Assembly: GCA_003153375.1 (NCBI GenBank)
Contig: PLYM01000187.1
Coordinates: 2,367-42,427 of the forward strand
Direction: 5' to 3'
Length of the DNA: 40,061 bases
Source: Planctomycetaceae bacterium
GTDB taxonomy: Bacteria > Planctomycetota > Planctomycetia > Pirellulales > PALSA-1355
Shown here: in pieces, positions 8,472 to 16,311 of the stretch
Numbering within the stretch: position 1 is the stretch's first letter
Layout: each line of letters opens with the position of its first letter
Notes under the pieces: generated by a model
What the model was told of the DNA's origin: nothing
Seen by the model: the letters and a program-made list of their open reading frames with translations, nothing else
The model's database searches: none
Made by a program: the position numbers and the translations under genes

Positions 8472-10112
8472 CTACTCCCCGCCGTGTTCAACCTTCGGCC
8501 AGTATTCTTTTTCGAATTTGCCGGGCTTGTCGAACTCGGGGCTGTTGTCGTGATCGTGGCACTTGGCGCAGACGTTGTCCCGGGCGAAGTCCACCGTGAG
8601 CCGCAGCGCCTCGCGCTCGGCGTCGCGCTTGGCGCGGTCGTCGCCCTTTTCGGCGGCGACGTGAGCGCGGCCCGGTCCGTGGCAGTTGTCGCAGGCGTTG
8701 CCGGCCAACTGCGGCGTCTTTTCCAGGCTGTCGAAACCGCTGACGTAAGGAATGAACTCGCTGGGGTTCCAGCCCGTGGCATGGCAACTAATGCACTCCG
8801 GATCGTATTGCCGGGGCGGGTCGACCTTGACCAAGGTTTCGGTGGCGTGGGCATGATCGGTCTTGTTCCAGATGCCCCAAGCCGTCGGATGGCATTCCTT
8901 ACAACTGGCCGCCGAGGCAAACTTGCCTGACAGCGGGTCGCCCTTCTGCGCTCGCGGATGCGGCACGCCCTTGGCGCCCAGCTCCTGCCAGCCGAGTTGC
9001 TGGAGTTGCGACTGATAGTTGGCCATCAGTTGCTTCATCGGCTTGGCGTCGGGATAGCGCGAATCGAGCGCCACCCGCTGAAACCGCACCGCCAACGGCT
9101 GGTCGGCATTGCGGGTCTCGAAAAATCCAGCCACGATCACGTATTGGGCCTTGTGCCCCAACTCGATCAGTCGGGCTTTGGTGCCGGCAATCTTCTCGGG
9201 CTGGGCGGCCGGAATGTCGGCGCTGCCGGCCTCGACGACCAGATCGAACTCTGGAAACTGCTTGGCCAGCGCGCGGGCCTCCTCGGTCGTGGCGTTGGCC
9301 AGCAGGATTTTGATGTCGCATTTTTTCAGCTTGCCCAGCACCGACTTGATCGCTTCGGCGGCCGGCGTGATCGTCACGTCGTTGTTGTTGACTTGTTGTT
9401 GATATTCCGAGCCCAGCACCGCGGTGACGCCCAGCTTGAGTCCCCCGGCTTCGATGATGCGAAACTTGGGGGTTAGATCCAACAGGCTGACGTTGGCCGA
9501 GATGAAGATTGAATCCTCGGGCTTCTCCCCCGCCACGGCCGCCACGACCTCGCCAGTCGACAGCCGCAGATCGGCCGGTCCGAATCCAACGGCGCCATAA
9601 TTCATCAGCTTGAGCGCTTCGGCCGCCATGTTGAATTGCAACTCGGCCTGCCGACCAAATCGGCGCACCAACCCGCCCACGTCGACGGCCGCCACCGGCC
9701 AGCCCTGGACTTCCAACTGCTTGATGAACGAGTAGCGCCGACTCAAGCCGCCTTTTTGATTCTCGATACCCGCGCAGCCGCAGGGCTCCAGATAACCATC
9801 CTGCGAGCCGCTGATCACCAGCGCCAGCTTGGGCTTGGGCCAGCCTTCGAAATACTTGCCGTTCTCGGCGATGGGGTCGAACTTCGGCTTGGCCGACTCG
9901 AGCCGACGGGCCGTCTTTTCGGTGAACGCGACCGTTTGCACGGCTGGATCGAACATGGGTTCGCCGACCGGCGTGGGGTGGCCATCAATGGCGGTGCGTT
10001 CGGCGGCAGTTTGCGAGGTCGCCGGCGAATTGTTCGAGCCACAGCCCAAGACCAGGGATGCGGCCACTGCCGTCAGCAGCCCGCCCAGCCGATTGAAAAG
10101 TCTGCCAGTCAT
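8472..10112 (-). CDS. Lipoprotein: degenerate 5'-nucleotidase/metallophosphatase-like domain fused to a tetraheme cytochrome c554-like domain
   Basis: 546 aa from the ATG at 10112. The N-terminus (MTGRLFNRLGGLLTAVAASL, then VLGC) is a lipoprotein signal with Cys24 as the lipidated residue; a start at 10130 adds six residues. Residues of about 95-370 resemble UshA-type metallophosphatases: VISGSQDGYLEPCGC, GGLSRRYSFIKQL, AVDVGGLV, NYGAVGFGPADL, ISANVSLLD. The Asp-His/Asn metal ligands of active UshA enzymes are not evident, so catalysis is doubtful. The C-terminal 150 residues hold four CxxCH heme sites (CKECH, CISCH, CDNCH, CAKCH) arranged as in cytochrome c554-like proteins, with HATGWNP and CHGPGRAH. 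It probably transfers electrons in the periplasm. It lies 95 bp after the DUF1573 gene, likely co-transcribed. Partners are unknown. Confidence 0.85.
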   Translation of the reverse strand: MTGRLFNRLGGLLTAVAASLVLGCGSNNSPATSQTAAERTAIDGHPTPVGEPMFDPAVQTVAFTEKTARRLESAKPKFDPIAENGKYFEGWPKPKLALVISGSQDGYLEPCGCAGIENQKGGLSRRYSFIKQLEVQGWPVAAVDVGGLVRRFGRQAELQFNMAAEALKLMNYGAVGFGPADLRLSTGEVVAAVAGEKPEDSIFISANVSLLDLTPKFRIIEAGGLKLGVTAVLGSEYQQQVNNNDVTITPAAEAIKSVLGKLKKCDIKILLANATTEEARALAKQFPEFDLVVEAGSADIPAAQPEKIAGTKARLIELGHKAQYVIVAGFFETRNADQPLAVRFQRVALDSRYPDAKPMKQLMANYQSQLQQLGWQELGAKGVPHPRAQKGDPLSGKFASAASCKECHPTAWGIWNKTDHAHATETLVKVDPPRQYDPECISCHATGWNPSEFIPYVSGFDSLEKTPQLAGNACDNCHGPGRAHVAAEKGDDRAKRDAEREALRLTVDFARDNVCAKCHDHDNSPEFDKPGKFEKEYWPKVEHGGE

Positions 10113-10207
10113 GTTCGGATCCATCCTCATGGTTGCAGCCTTGCGTCGTGATTTCGTTTCCGCGCCGCTTGCGGCGCCGAAAGCCAGGACCGTTGTCTCA
10201 CCTGCAT

Positions 10208-11374
10208 TTAAGGCACGGTTACGAATTGGAGATACATGCGAATTTGTTTGATGTCGGCGTGCGTTGTTTCCAGGATCACTTCGCCGTATTTGCCTTGTTC
10301 GGTTCCCAGGTGATTCGCCGGTGGCGCATCGGGCGGAATTTCAATGGTCAGGGGAATCTGCGTGACCGCTCCGCTGGACAGCTCCGACGGCTCGCCCACC
10401 GTGACCTTGACCCAGTCCGGCTCGCGCGAAACCGGCTTGATCGTGACCTCGTGACGCCCAGCGCCCCGCACCAGCAGCAGCAAGCGCCGCGTCGTACCCT
10501 CGGAAATCTTCACGTCGCCGATCGCCAGCCGGCCGGCGTCGGCATTCCAGCCGGAACCGACAAGCGAGATATCGCTGTCGATGATGCCCGCGATCGGCAC
10601 CCGGATCGTGGGGGTTTCCTCCGTCCCACTCAGCCGGATTTGGAGGCGGATTGTCTGTCGAAAGGGCCCCAAGGGCAAGCCCGGTTTGACCGTAAGTTCG
10701 ACCGAACAGCCGCTTTTTGCCTTGCGCTCGGCCAACTGTTCGGGCGAGATAGGCAAGATTTTGGCTTCGAAGAAACTGGCCGTCTCCGCTTCGGCAAACT
10801 CGTGGCTGACGACTTCCAGGGAGTCCGAGAAGAAGGCGAAAATCCGCACCTCGGCTCGCCGAGTTTCGGTGGCCGATATCTTGCTCAGGACGAGGCTCGG
10901 CGGCACGACTTCATAGCGCGTCGTCACGCGCCCGGTGATCCCCAACTCGATCCGCGGCTCGTTCAGGTCATTGGTGACGATCAAAGCCTTCTGGCGAAAG
11001 TCCGATTGGTCGCCCGGCATGTAGGCGACCGTGACGTTGGCCGACTCGCCCGGCCCCACCTCGGTCCGATCCACTTCGGCGACCGTACACCTCGAGCAGG
11101 AGGTGCCAGCCTCGCGCAAAGTCAGCGTGCCTTGGCCGGTGTTCTTGATGTGGAACACATGGCGCACCTCGATATCGCGCTCGATGGCTCCAAAATCATG
11201 GCTCCGCTGATCGATCCACAGCTTGGGCGCTGCGGCCGCGACCTGCGCCGCCGAGCCTTCAATGTCATGCGGCAACGGCGACAGCGGCGGATTGCCAAAC
11301 CGGGCCCAGGTGATGCCGGCCCCCAGCAACAGGCCCAACAGCACGCTCATGACGACGACGTAGGAAGCTTTCAT
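10208..11374 (-). CDS. DUF1573 domain protein, exported or membrane-anchored
   Basis: 388 aa. One N-terminal hydrophobic segment (VVVMSVLLGLLLGAGITWA, residues 6-24) acts as an anchor or signal. The DUF1573 domain follows: DQRSHDFGAIERDIEVRHVF, FHIKNTGQGTLTL, then TSCSRCTVAEVDR with its Cys pair and VGPGESANVTVAYMPG. This Ig-like, ASH-type fold is very common in planctomycetes and in Bacteroidetes. Two more beta-rich regions follow, including ITGRVTTRYEVVPPSLVL and VPIAGIIDSDISLVGSGW. The molecular role is unknown. It sits between the O-antigen ligase-like gene and the multiheme lipoprotein on the same strand, so an envelope or periplasmic role is inferred. Confidence 0.85.
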   Translation of the reverse strand: MKASYVVVMSVLLGLLLGAGITWARFGNPPLSPLPHDIEGSAAQVAAAAPKLWIDQRSHDFGAIERDIEVRHVFHIKNTGQGTLTLREAGTSCSRCTVAEVDRTEVGPGESANVTVAYMPGDQSDFRQKALIVTNDLNEPRIELGITGRVTTRYEVVPPSLVLSKISATETRRAEVRIFAFFSDSLEVVSHEFAEAETASFFEAKILPISPEQLAERKAKSGCSVELTVKPGLPLGPFRQTIRLQIRLSGTEETPTIRVPIAGIIDSDISLVGSGWNADAGRLAIGDVKISEGTTRRLLLLVRGAGRHEVTIKPVSREPDWVKVTVGEPSELSSGAVTQIPLTIEIPPDAPPANHLGTEQGKYGEVILETTHADIKQIRMYLQFVTVP

Positions 11375-11542
11375 CGAACCTCGAAATTCTCAATCAGCAG
11401 CCAGGGGTTGAGCGGCCGCCCCGTTTCAATTTTCTCAAGCCCTCGAGCGGAGTCACCACCTTGATTTTAGCCAAACTCGCACGGTAACGCGACGCACCGA
11501 CCCGAGCGAACCTCAGCTCGATATTCTGGACGTTCGTGGCCG

Positions 11543-13852
11543 CTAACCGCCGTCCAGCTCATCGCCGTCCAGCAATTCGTGAACTTCCTTGGCCAACTCG
11601 GGCGGCAGTTTTTTATCGGCGTGCGGGGTTTGCTCGTCGAGTCGCACCGCTTTTTCGGCTTGGCGCCGAGCGGCCTTGGGTTGACCGGCGGCGGCCAGGG
11701 CCAGGGCATATTCGCCTTCCAGCGCCGCCAGGTTGGGATACAGCTCCACGGCGTTCCGCAGGTATTCGACCGCGGTCAGGCCCGATTCCTCGTCGTGGTT
11801 GCGCCGGTGCAGTTCGGCGTACCAGTTGCCAGCTTGACGCCAGGTCGAACTCGCGTGCGGCTGCAGCTCGGTCATCCGCCTGGTCGCGGCGACGAAATTC
11901 CGATAGGCGTGCGGCGTTTGCGGATTCTGTCGCAGCCGATCCATTTCCAGTTCCGCGATCGCCCGCCAGGGCTCGGCCGACAACGGATCACTGTCGGCGG
12001 CGGCAAAGTAATGACGCAAGCGAGCAGCGGCGTCTTGCCGCGAATCCTCCGCCAGGCTCATCTCGGCTCGGCAACTCAACACGGGGCGATACGCCAGCAG
12101 ATAGCAGGCCACCCCCGCGCAGACGGTCAGCGTCATCGCGCCGATCAAACCCAGCTGCACGGGCACGCTCTTGCTCTTGCTGCTGGAGGTGCTTGGCGCG
12201 GGTTCGCCGGAGAGTTGGTTGAGCGCCAGCGCCAGCAGCATCCAGAACGTGCCGGCCACGCCGGCAAAGGCAATGCCGCCAGAGGCCAACAAGTGAATCG
12301 CCAGCACCAAAGCACCGACCGCCGCCAGCCTCGCGGGCAATGTTCCGCGCATCACCCAAGGCCACAACAGACCGAACACCGCCGCGCCAATCGCCAAACC
12401 GCTTGCCAGTTGCTCCTCGGACAACGACAGTCCGACGGCCGGCGCGATCAGAAAAGCCAACACGAACCCCGCCGCCGCGCCCGCCGCCATGAATGCGACC
12501 GGGCGGCTCGATTCCACGGCTCGTTCGTTCGCGGGCCCCGCGCCCCACGCGACTCGCGGCGCGGTCCACGTTCGCCAGGCGACGACGCCCAGCACGGCCC
12601 CCAACGCCGCCAGGGCAAACGTGCCGCCCGTCACCCAGACTTCCAACAGAAAATTGTGTGGGTCGCGGATCTCTTCGCTGGCCTCGGGCAATTTGACTTG
12701 CGTGTAGTAGTCCTGGAAGTTTCCAGGCCCCACGCCCAGCCAAGGATAGCGGCCGATCAGCGACAACGTCGAGCGCCAGTACTGCCAGCGAAAGCCCAAC
12801 GACTTCGAGGCCTCGGTGAGCACCTGCGCGTCGAGACCCTTGACTGCCAGCGCCCCGCCCACGAGCAATAGCACCGCCACGGCAGCTCCCACGGCCGCCT
12901 TCCAGTTGAACATCCGCCGCCCCGCCCCGCCGGCCAGCGGCAACACGAGCGCGCCGGCCAACAGTGCCACATAAGCACTGCGACTCTTGGTCAACACCAG
13001 GCAGCCAGCCACGGCCAGCAGACAGGCAACCAGACCGGCGGCGCGCAGCAACGTCCCCCAGCGCCAGGGTTGATTCGTTTCATGGCCCGGCAAAGCGATC
13101 GCCGGACGTTGCGCCATGCTCAGCACGATGCCCAAGGCCACCACGAGCCAGGGGACCAAAAAACCCGCCAGAGAATTCGTCAGGGCGAACGTCCCCAACG
13201 GCTCGGTGCTCTGCAGCCGGCTCTCGAATCGCATTCGCTCGGCCGAGCCGGCGGGAAACCACTGGTTGAGCTCTCGCAGCACGCGATCCGGGTTTTGGGC
13301 ATACTGCTCCCGCGCTGCCGGCAGGCCGACGAAAACCTGATAAAACCCATAGGCCGCCAGCACCACGGCCAGGGCCATCATCACGGCCACCAGCGCCCGC
13401 GCCTCGCAGGCCGTGCGAATCATCTGCCGTGTCAGAAAGAACATCAGGCCCAGCGCGACCCATTCCCACAACATGTTGATCGTCAACCGTGGGCTGCCGG
13501 TGCCGACCAGTCCCAGTTCCAGCTCATCGCGCGCGCTCCACGCGCCGACCAGGGCGCTGGCGGCGCAAATCACGACCAGCGCCGCCACGGCCACGTCGAC
13601 CACGTCGAGCGGCCGCTCCAGGCGTCCCCGTGCCAGCGACAACAGCAGATAGGCCGCCGCCAACACGATCCACAACATGTTGAACGGCTGGCCGTCGCCG
13701 TACCACGAAACTCCCTCGCTGGGCAGCAGCGGCCGGGCAACGCACAGCGTCACCAATACGGCCAGCAGCCAGGCTCGCAACACTTCCGGCGCATCCCTGG
13801 CGGGCGTTGGGGGGGCTTGCTTGGCGGCTTTTTTCTTCGAGCGCGCGGCCAT
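11543..13852 (-). CDS. O-antigen ligase/polymerase-like membrane protein with C-terminal TPR region
   Basis: 769 aa with about a dozen hydrophobic segments and a periplasmic loop typical of the Wzy_C/O-antigen ligase family: GFRWQYWRSTLSLIGRYPW, GVGPGNFQDYYTQ and DPHNFLLEVWVTGG, the last containing the conserved His. The N-terminus is Lys-rich and cytoplasmic (AARSKKKAAKQ). After the last membrane segment (LGLIGAMTLTVCAGVACYLL) residues of about 600-769 form helical repeats (YLRNAVELYPNLAALEGEYALALA). Such proteins join or polymerise undecaprenyl-linked glycans at the outer face of the inner membrane; the substrate cannot be read from sequence. The start lies 6 bp after the wecA-like stop, so the two genes are probably translated from one mRNA. 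Confidence 0.85.
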   Translation of the reverse strand: MAARSKKKAAKQAPPTPARDAPEVLRAWLLAVLVTLCVARPLLPSEGVSWYGDGQPFNMLWIVLAAAYLLLSLARGRLERPLDVVDVAVAALVVICAASALVGAWSARDELELGLVGTGSPRLTINMLWEWVALGLMFFLTRQMIRTACEARALVAVMMALAVVLAAYGFYQVFVGLPAAREQYAQNPDRVLRELNQWFPAGSAERMRFESRLQSTEPLGTFALTNSLAGFLVPWLVVALGIVLSMAQRPAIALPGHETNQPWRWGTLLRAAGLVACLLAVAGCLVLTKSRSAYVALLAGALVLPLAGGAGRRMFNWKAAVGAAVAVLLLVGGALAVKGLDAQVLTEASKSLGFRWQYWRSTLSLIGRYPWLGVGPGNFQDYYTQVKLPEASEEIRDPHNFLLEVWVTGGTFALAALGAVLGVVAWRTWTAPRVAWGAGPANERAVESSRPVAFMAAGAAAGFVLAFLIAPAVGLSLSEEQLASGLAIGAAVFGLLWPWVMRGTLPARLAAVGALVLAIHLLASGGIAFAGVAGTFWMLLALALNQLSGEPAPSTSSSKSKSVPVQLGLIGAMTLTVCAGVACYLLAYRPVLSCRAEMSLAEDSRQDAAARLRHYFAAADSDPLSAEPWRAIAELEMDRLRQNPQTPHAYRNFVAATRRMTELQPHASSTWRQAGNWYAELHRRNHDEESGLTAVEYLRNAVELYPNLAALEGEYALALAAAGQPKAARRQAEKAVRLDEQTPHADKKLPPELAKEVHELLDGDELDGG

Positions 13853-13858
13853 GAGGTT

Positions 13859-15016
13859 CTATTGCCGCATCTTGCGACGAGCGGCCATTTCCAGAATCGC
13901 GATCACCGCCAACAGGCAGCCGATCATCAGCACAATGGTCACGGCGCCACCGAGGTTCACCTGGTCGAGCAGTAGCGCACCCAGCCCGCAGGCCGCCGTC
14001 AGCAGATAGATGGTCAACACGGCGCCGGTCTTCGTCAAACCCAGGGCCACGAGTCGGTGGGAGAGATGATTCGTATCGCCCTCGAACACGCTGCGCCCCG
14101 CCTTCAGACGAATGCAAATCACGCTCAACGTATCGTAAAACGGCACGGCCAGCACGCACAGCGGCGCCAGGATCGCGTGACGCGGCAACCCATTGCCCGA
14201 AAACGTGGCCAGGATCGTCATCACGGCCACGCAAAAACCGATGAAGTAGGCGCCGGCATCGCCCATGAAAAGCCGCGCCGGCGGCCAGTTGTGCAGCAAG
14301 AAACCGACCAGCGCGCCGACCAGCACGAACAGGAAGCCGGCCACGAACAACTGGGGCTGCTGCGAGCTGGCCTCGGAAACGCGCAACAACACCAGCGCCA
14401 ACATGGCCGCCGCGATGGCCGCCACGCCCCCGGAAAGACCATCCATGTTGTCGAGCATGTTGAACGAATTGACCAACCACACGATCCACAACACGCTCAG
14501 CACGTTGGTCACTAGCGGCCAATCGATGAAGAGCGTCAGTGCCCAGCCGCGGCCATAGACCACGGCCCCCGCCACGATCAACTCGATCGCCAGCCGAAAT
14601 CGCCAGTCGAGCTTGCGCACGTCGTCGACCAGTCCCAGGAACATTAGCACCGTACCGGCCATCAGCAGAAACCACAGGTCGGCCGATTGTTGCACCAATC
14701 CCGGCAAGTGCGGCTCGACGAACGCCGCCAGTGGCTCACCCCACGCGCCCAAGGCCGACATATCGAGGCTCCCGCTGGGCGACTCGCGATGCAACGTGCT
14801 CCACCGCCACAGCAGCAGGTTGCCCAGCGCCAGTGGGACGACCACTCCGGCCCAAATCGCAATGCCGCCGCCGAACGGCACGCTTTGCTTGTGGACTTTG
14901 CGCGGACCGGGACGATCGACCAATCCCCACCGCGGCGCCAGCCGGCGCAATATCAGGCCCACCAGCCAGGAGATGAGAACCGCGGGCACCGCCGCCGTGA
15001 GGACCACCCAATTCAT
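13859..15016 (-). CDS. WecA/TagO/MraY-family undecaprenyl-phosphate glycosyl-1-phosphate transferase
   Basis: 385 aa, with about 10-11 membrane segments. Family signatures in order: RKVHKQSVPFGGGIAIWAG (about 39-57), LGLVDDVRKLDWRFRLAIEL with the DD pair (about 130), VNSFNMLDNMDGLSGGVAAI with the NxxDNxDG motif (about 185), ARLFMGDAGAYFIGF (about 248) and the cytosolic HxxH-type loop EGDTNHLSHRLVALG (about 313). These enzymes transfer a sugar-1-phosphate, usually GlcNAc-1-P, from a UDP-sugar to undecaprenyl phosphate and so start envelope polysaccharide synthesis. The loop resembles WecA/TagO rather than MraY, and there are no mur neighbours, so cell-wall synthesis proper is unlikely. It overlaps the DUF4416 gene by ATGA (15013-15016) and is followed at once by the ligase-like gene. 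Confidence 0.92.
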   Translation of the reverse strand: MNWVVLTAAVPAVLISWLVGLILRRLAPRWGLVDRPGPRKVHKQSVPFGGGIAIWAGVVVPLALGNLLLWRWSTLHRESPSGSLDMSALGAWGEPLAAFVEPHLPGLVQQSADLWFLLMAGTVLMFLGLVDDVRKLDWRFRLAIELIVAGAVVYGRGWALTLFIDWPLVTNVLSVLWIVWLVNSFNMLDNMDGLSGGVAAIAAAMLALVLLRVSEASSQQPQLFVAGFLFVLVGALVGFLLHNWPPARLFMGDAGAYFIGFCVAVMTILATFSGNGLPRHAILAPLCVLAVPFYDTLSVICIRLKAGRSVFEGDTNHLSHRLVALGLTKTGAVLTIYLLTAACGLGALLLDQVNLGGAVTIVLMIGCLLAVIAILEMAARRKMRQ

Positions 15017-15561
15017 GGTCGACGCCCCTGGCGCTCACGGTGGCGCAGATAGTCGCGGCACTCGGTGAAAAACCGCTGATAGTCGTCGCGGCGGTAATCC
15101 TTGAACGTCCACTCGTGACGTTGCCACTGGCGGTCTTTGTAGAACAAGGTCACCTCGGCGTAGATTCCGCGCGACAGATACAGGCGATGGGCGTGATCTT
15201 TCGTCGAGGCCAGGACCAGCTTGGCCGACGTCAGGTAGCCCGGGTCGAGATTCAAGGGCCGCGTTTCCGCGTGCCCTCCCTTGTTAGCATACTCCGCCTC
15301 CCAGGCGTTCGTCTGCAACTTCATGTCGACCAGCATGGCCGGGTCGATCAGCCGCTCGAAGGCCCAAAAGCATTTGAGGATTCCCTGCCCCATCGTGGGC
15401 TCGTAGTAGGCGGTCTCGACGAACGCAAACCGCGGACTCGCCAGCACCGCCGGCCCCCACGCGCTAGCGGCTCGCTCGACTCCCCACGCCAGCGCCTCCT
15501 CATGCCGGCTGAAGGCCGCCAGGATCGGCAACACAAGAGCCGGCTCGGTGATGTCGCCCAT
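15013..15561 (-). CDS. DUF4416 family protein
   Basis: 182 aa, the usual size of the family. Recognisable blocks are FVETAYYEPTMGQGILKCFW near residue 48, then RPLNLDPGYLTSAKLVLAST (about 100), KDHAHRLYLSRGIYAEVTLF and WTFKDYRRDDYQRFF. It has no signal or membrane segment. The family function is not known to me. The stop codon overlaps the start of the wecA-like gene by four bases (ATGA), which suggests translational coupling and a link to polysaccharide initiation; this is inference from context only. Confidence 0.88.
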   Translation of the reverse strand: MGDITEPALVLPILAAFSRHEEALAWGVERAASAWGPAVLASPRFAFVETAYYEPTMGQGILKCFWAFERLIDPAMLVDMKLQTNAWEAEYANKGGHAETRPLNLDPGYLTSAKLVLASTKDHAHRLYLSRGIYAEVTLFYKDRQWQRHEWTFKDYRRDDYQRFFTECRDYLRHRERQGRRP

Positions 15562-15608
15562 AAGCAGGAAGCAATTTCAGAGTCGAGACAACTTGAGTTG
15601 AGTCAAAG

Positions 15609-15977
15609 TCAGGAGCCGATCGGTAACATTCGCACGCGAATATGGTGAGTTGTCACGGAGGCCACCGCGCCGGCAGTCAATTCCTTCCCCGCGGTGGCAA
15701 TCACCTGAATGAGAATCGCGGCCAGCCGTTCCCCGTTCAGTTTTTCGATACGAATCCGCACGACCGATGGCGATATCGCGCGCGACGCCGCCAAAAGACT
15801 ATGAAAATCGGCATCTAGCGTCACGACCACGGCTTGTCGTTGCTACGCCGCGTTGAGTATTGCCGCATCGCTCGCCGATGTCATTCCCAGATCGCCGACG
15901 TGCTCGGCAGAGATGCCGGCCGCGGCAAGGTGAGCGACCGCGGAACGAGGCAGCCCTTGATCCAACAATAGCTTCAT
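15609..15977 (-). pseudogene. DUF5615 PIN-like toxin gene split by an in-frame amber codon
   Basis: Read on the minus strand from the ATG at 15977 the frame gives MKLLLDQGLPRSAVAHLAAA and continues to AAILNAA, then meets TAG at 15845-15843 (codon 45) and continues in the same frame with QRQAVVVTLDADFHSLLAAS to a stop at 15609. Both halves fit one DUF5615 PIN-like protein of about 121 residues: the first acidic residue is in LLLDQGLP and the second in TLDADFH. There is no frameshift; one base change (for example CAG or GAG to TAG) explains it. The 3' part can also be read as a 73-aa ORF from the GTG at 15830. The gene overlaps the upstream DUF433 antitoxin gene by ATGA (15974-15977). It is most likely an inactivated toxin; read-through, internal restart or a sequence error are alternatives. 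Confidence 0.82.
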
Positions 15978-16207
15978 GCGGTCGATCGAAATTCGACAAT
16001 ACGGTCGTCCAGATTCGCTGCGGCATACTCGAGCGCTTGCCGAATGTCTTCATCCTCAAGCTCGGGATACTCGGCCCGAAGTTCGTTCCGGTCGGGATAG
16101 GTCGCCAAAGCCTCGAGCACGCGCCGAACAGTCAGCCGCAAACCACGAATGCAAGGCTGGCCGTTGAGCACCGCCGGATCGGAAGTGATGCGGTCAAGTT
16201 GCGTCAT
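15974..16207 (-). CDS. DUF433 family antitoxin
   Basis: 77 aa, complete. Family signature: RITSDPAVLNGQPCIRGLRL followed by TVRRVLEALATYP, then EYPELEDEDIRQALEYAAAN. DUF433 proteins carry a winged-helix-like DNA-binding domain and are typically paired with a PIN-like DUF5615 partner, forming a type II toxin-antitoxin-like module. A GGGAG about 8 nt upstream of the ATG supports the start. Its stop overlaps the ATG of the DUF5615 gene by four bases. Here the partner is broken by a nonsense codon, so the antitoxin may be a relic, or may still act as a repressor or neutralise related toxins elsewhere. Confidence 0.88.
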   Translation of the reverse strand: MTQLDRITSDPAVLNGQPCIRGLRLTVRRVLEALATYPDRNELRAEYPELEDEDIRQALEYAAANLDDRIVEFRSTA

Positions 16208-16311
16208 CGTTCGACTCCCAGGTCAGCATATCGATGATTCTAACCGAAACCGTCTCTTAATTCCCGGATGCAACGGCAGTTTTAATGGGCCTTCGGGGGC
16301 CTTTTCGACCT

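Noticed and set aside
16287-16301. Hairpin GGCC-TTCGGG-GGCC after proS as a terminator
   Set aside because: The stem is only 4 bp and there is no T tract on the minus strand; the TTTT is on the plus strand, where no gene ends.
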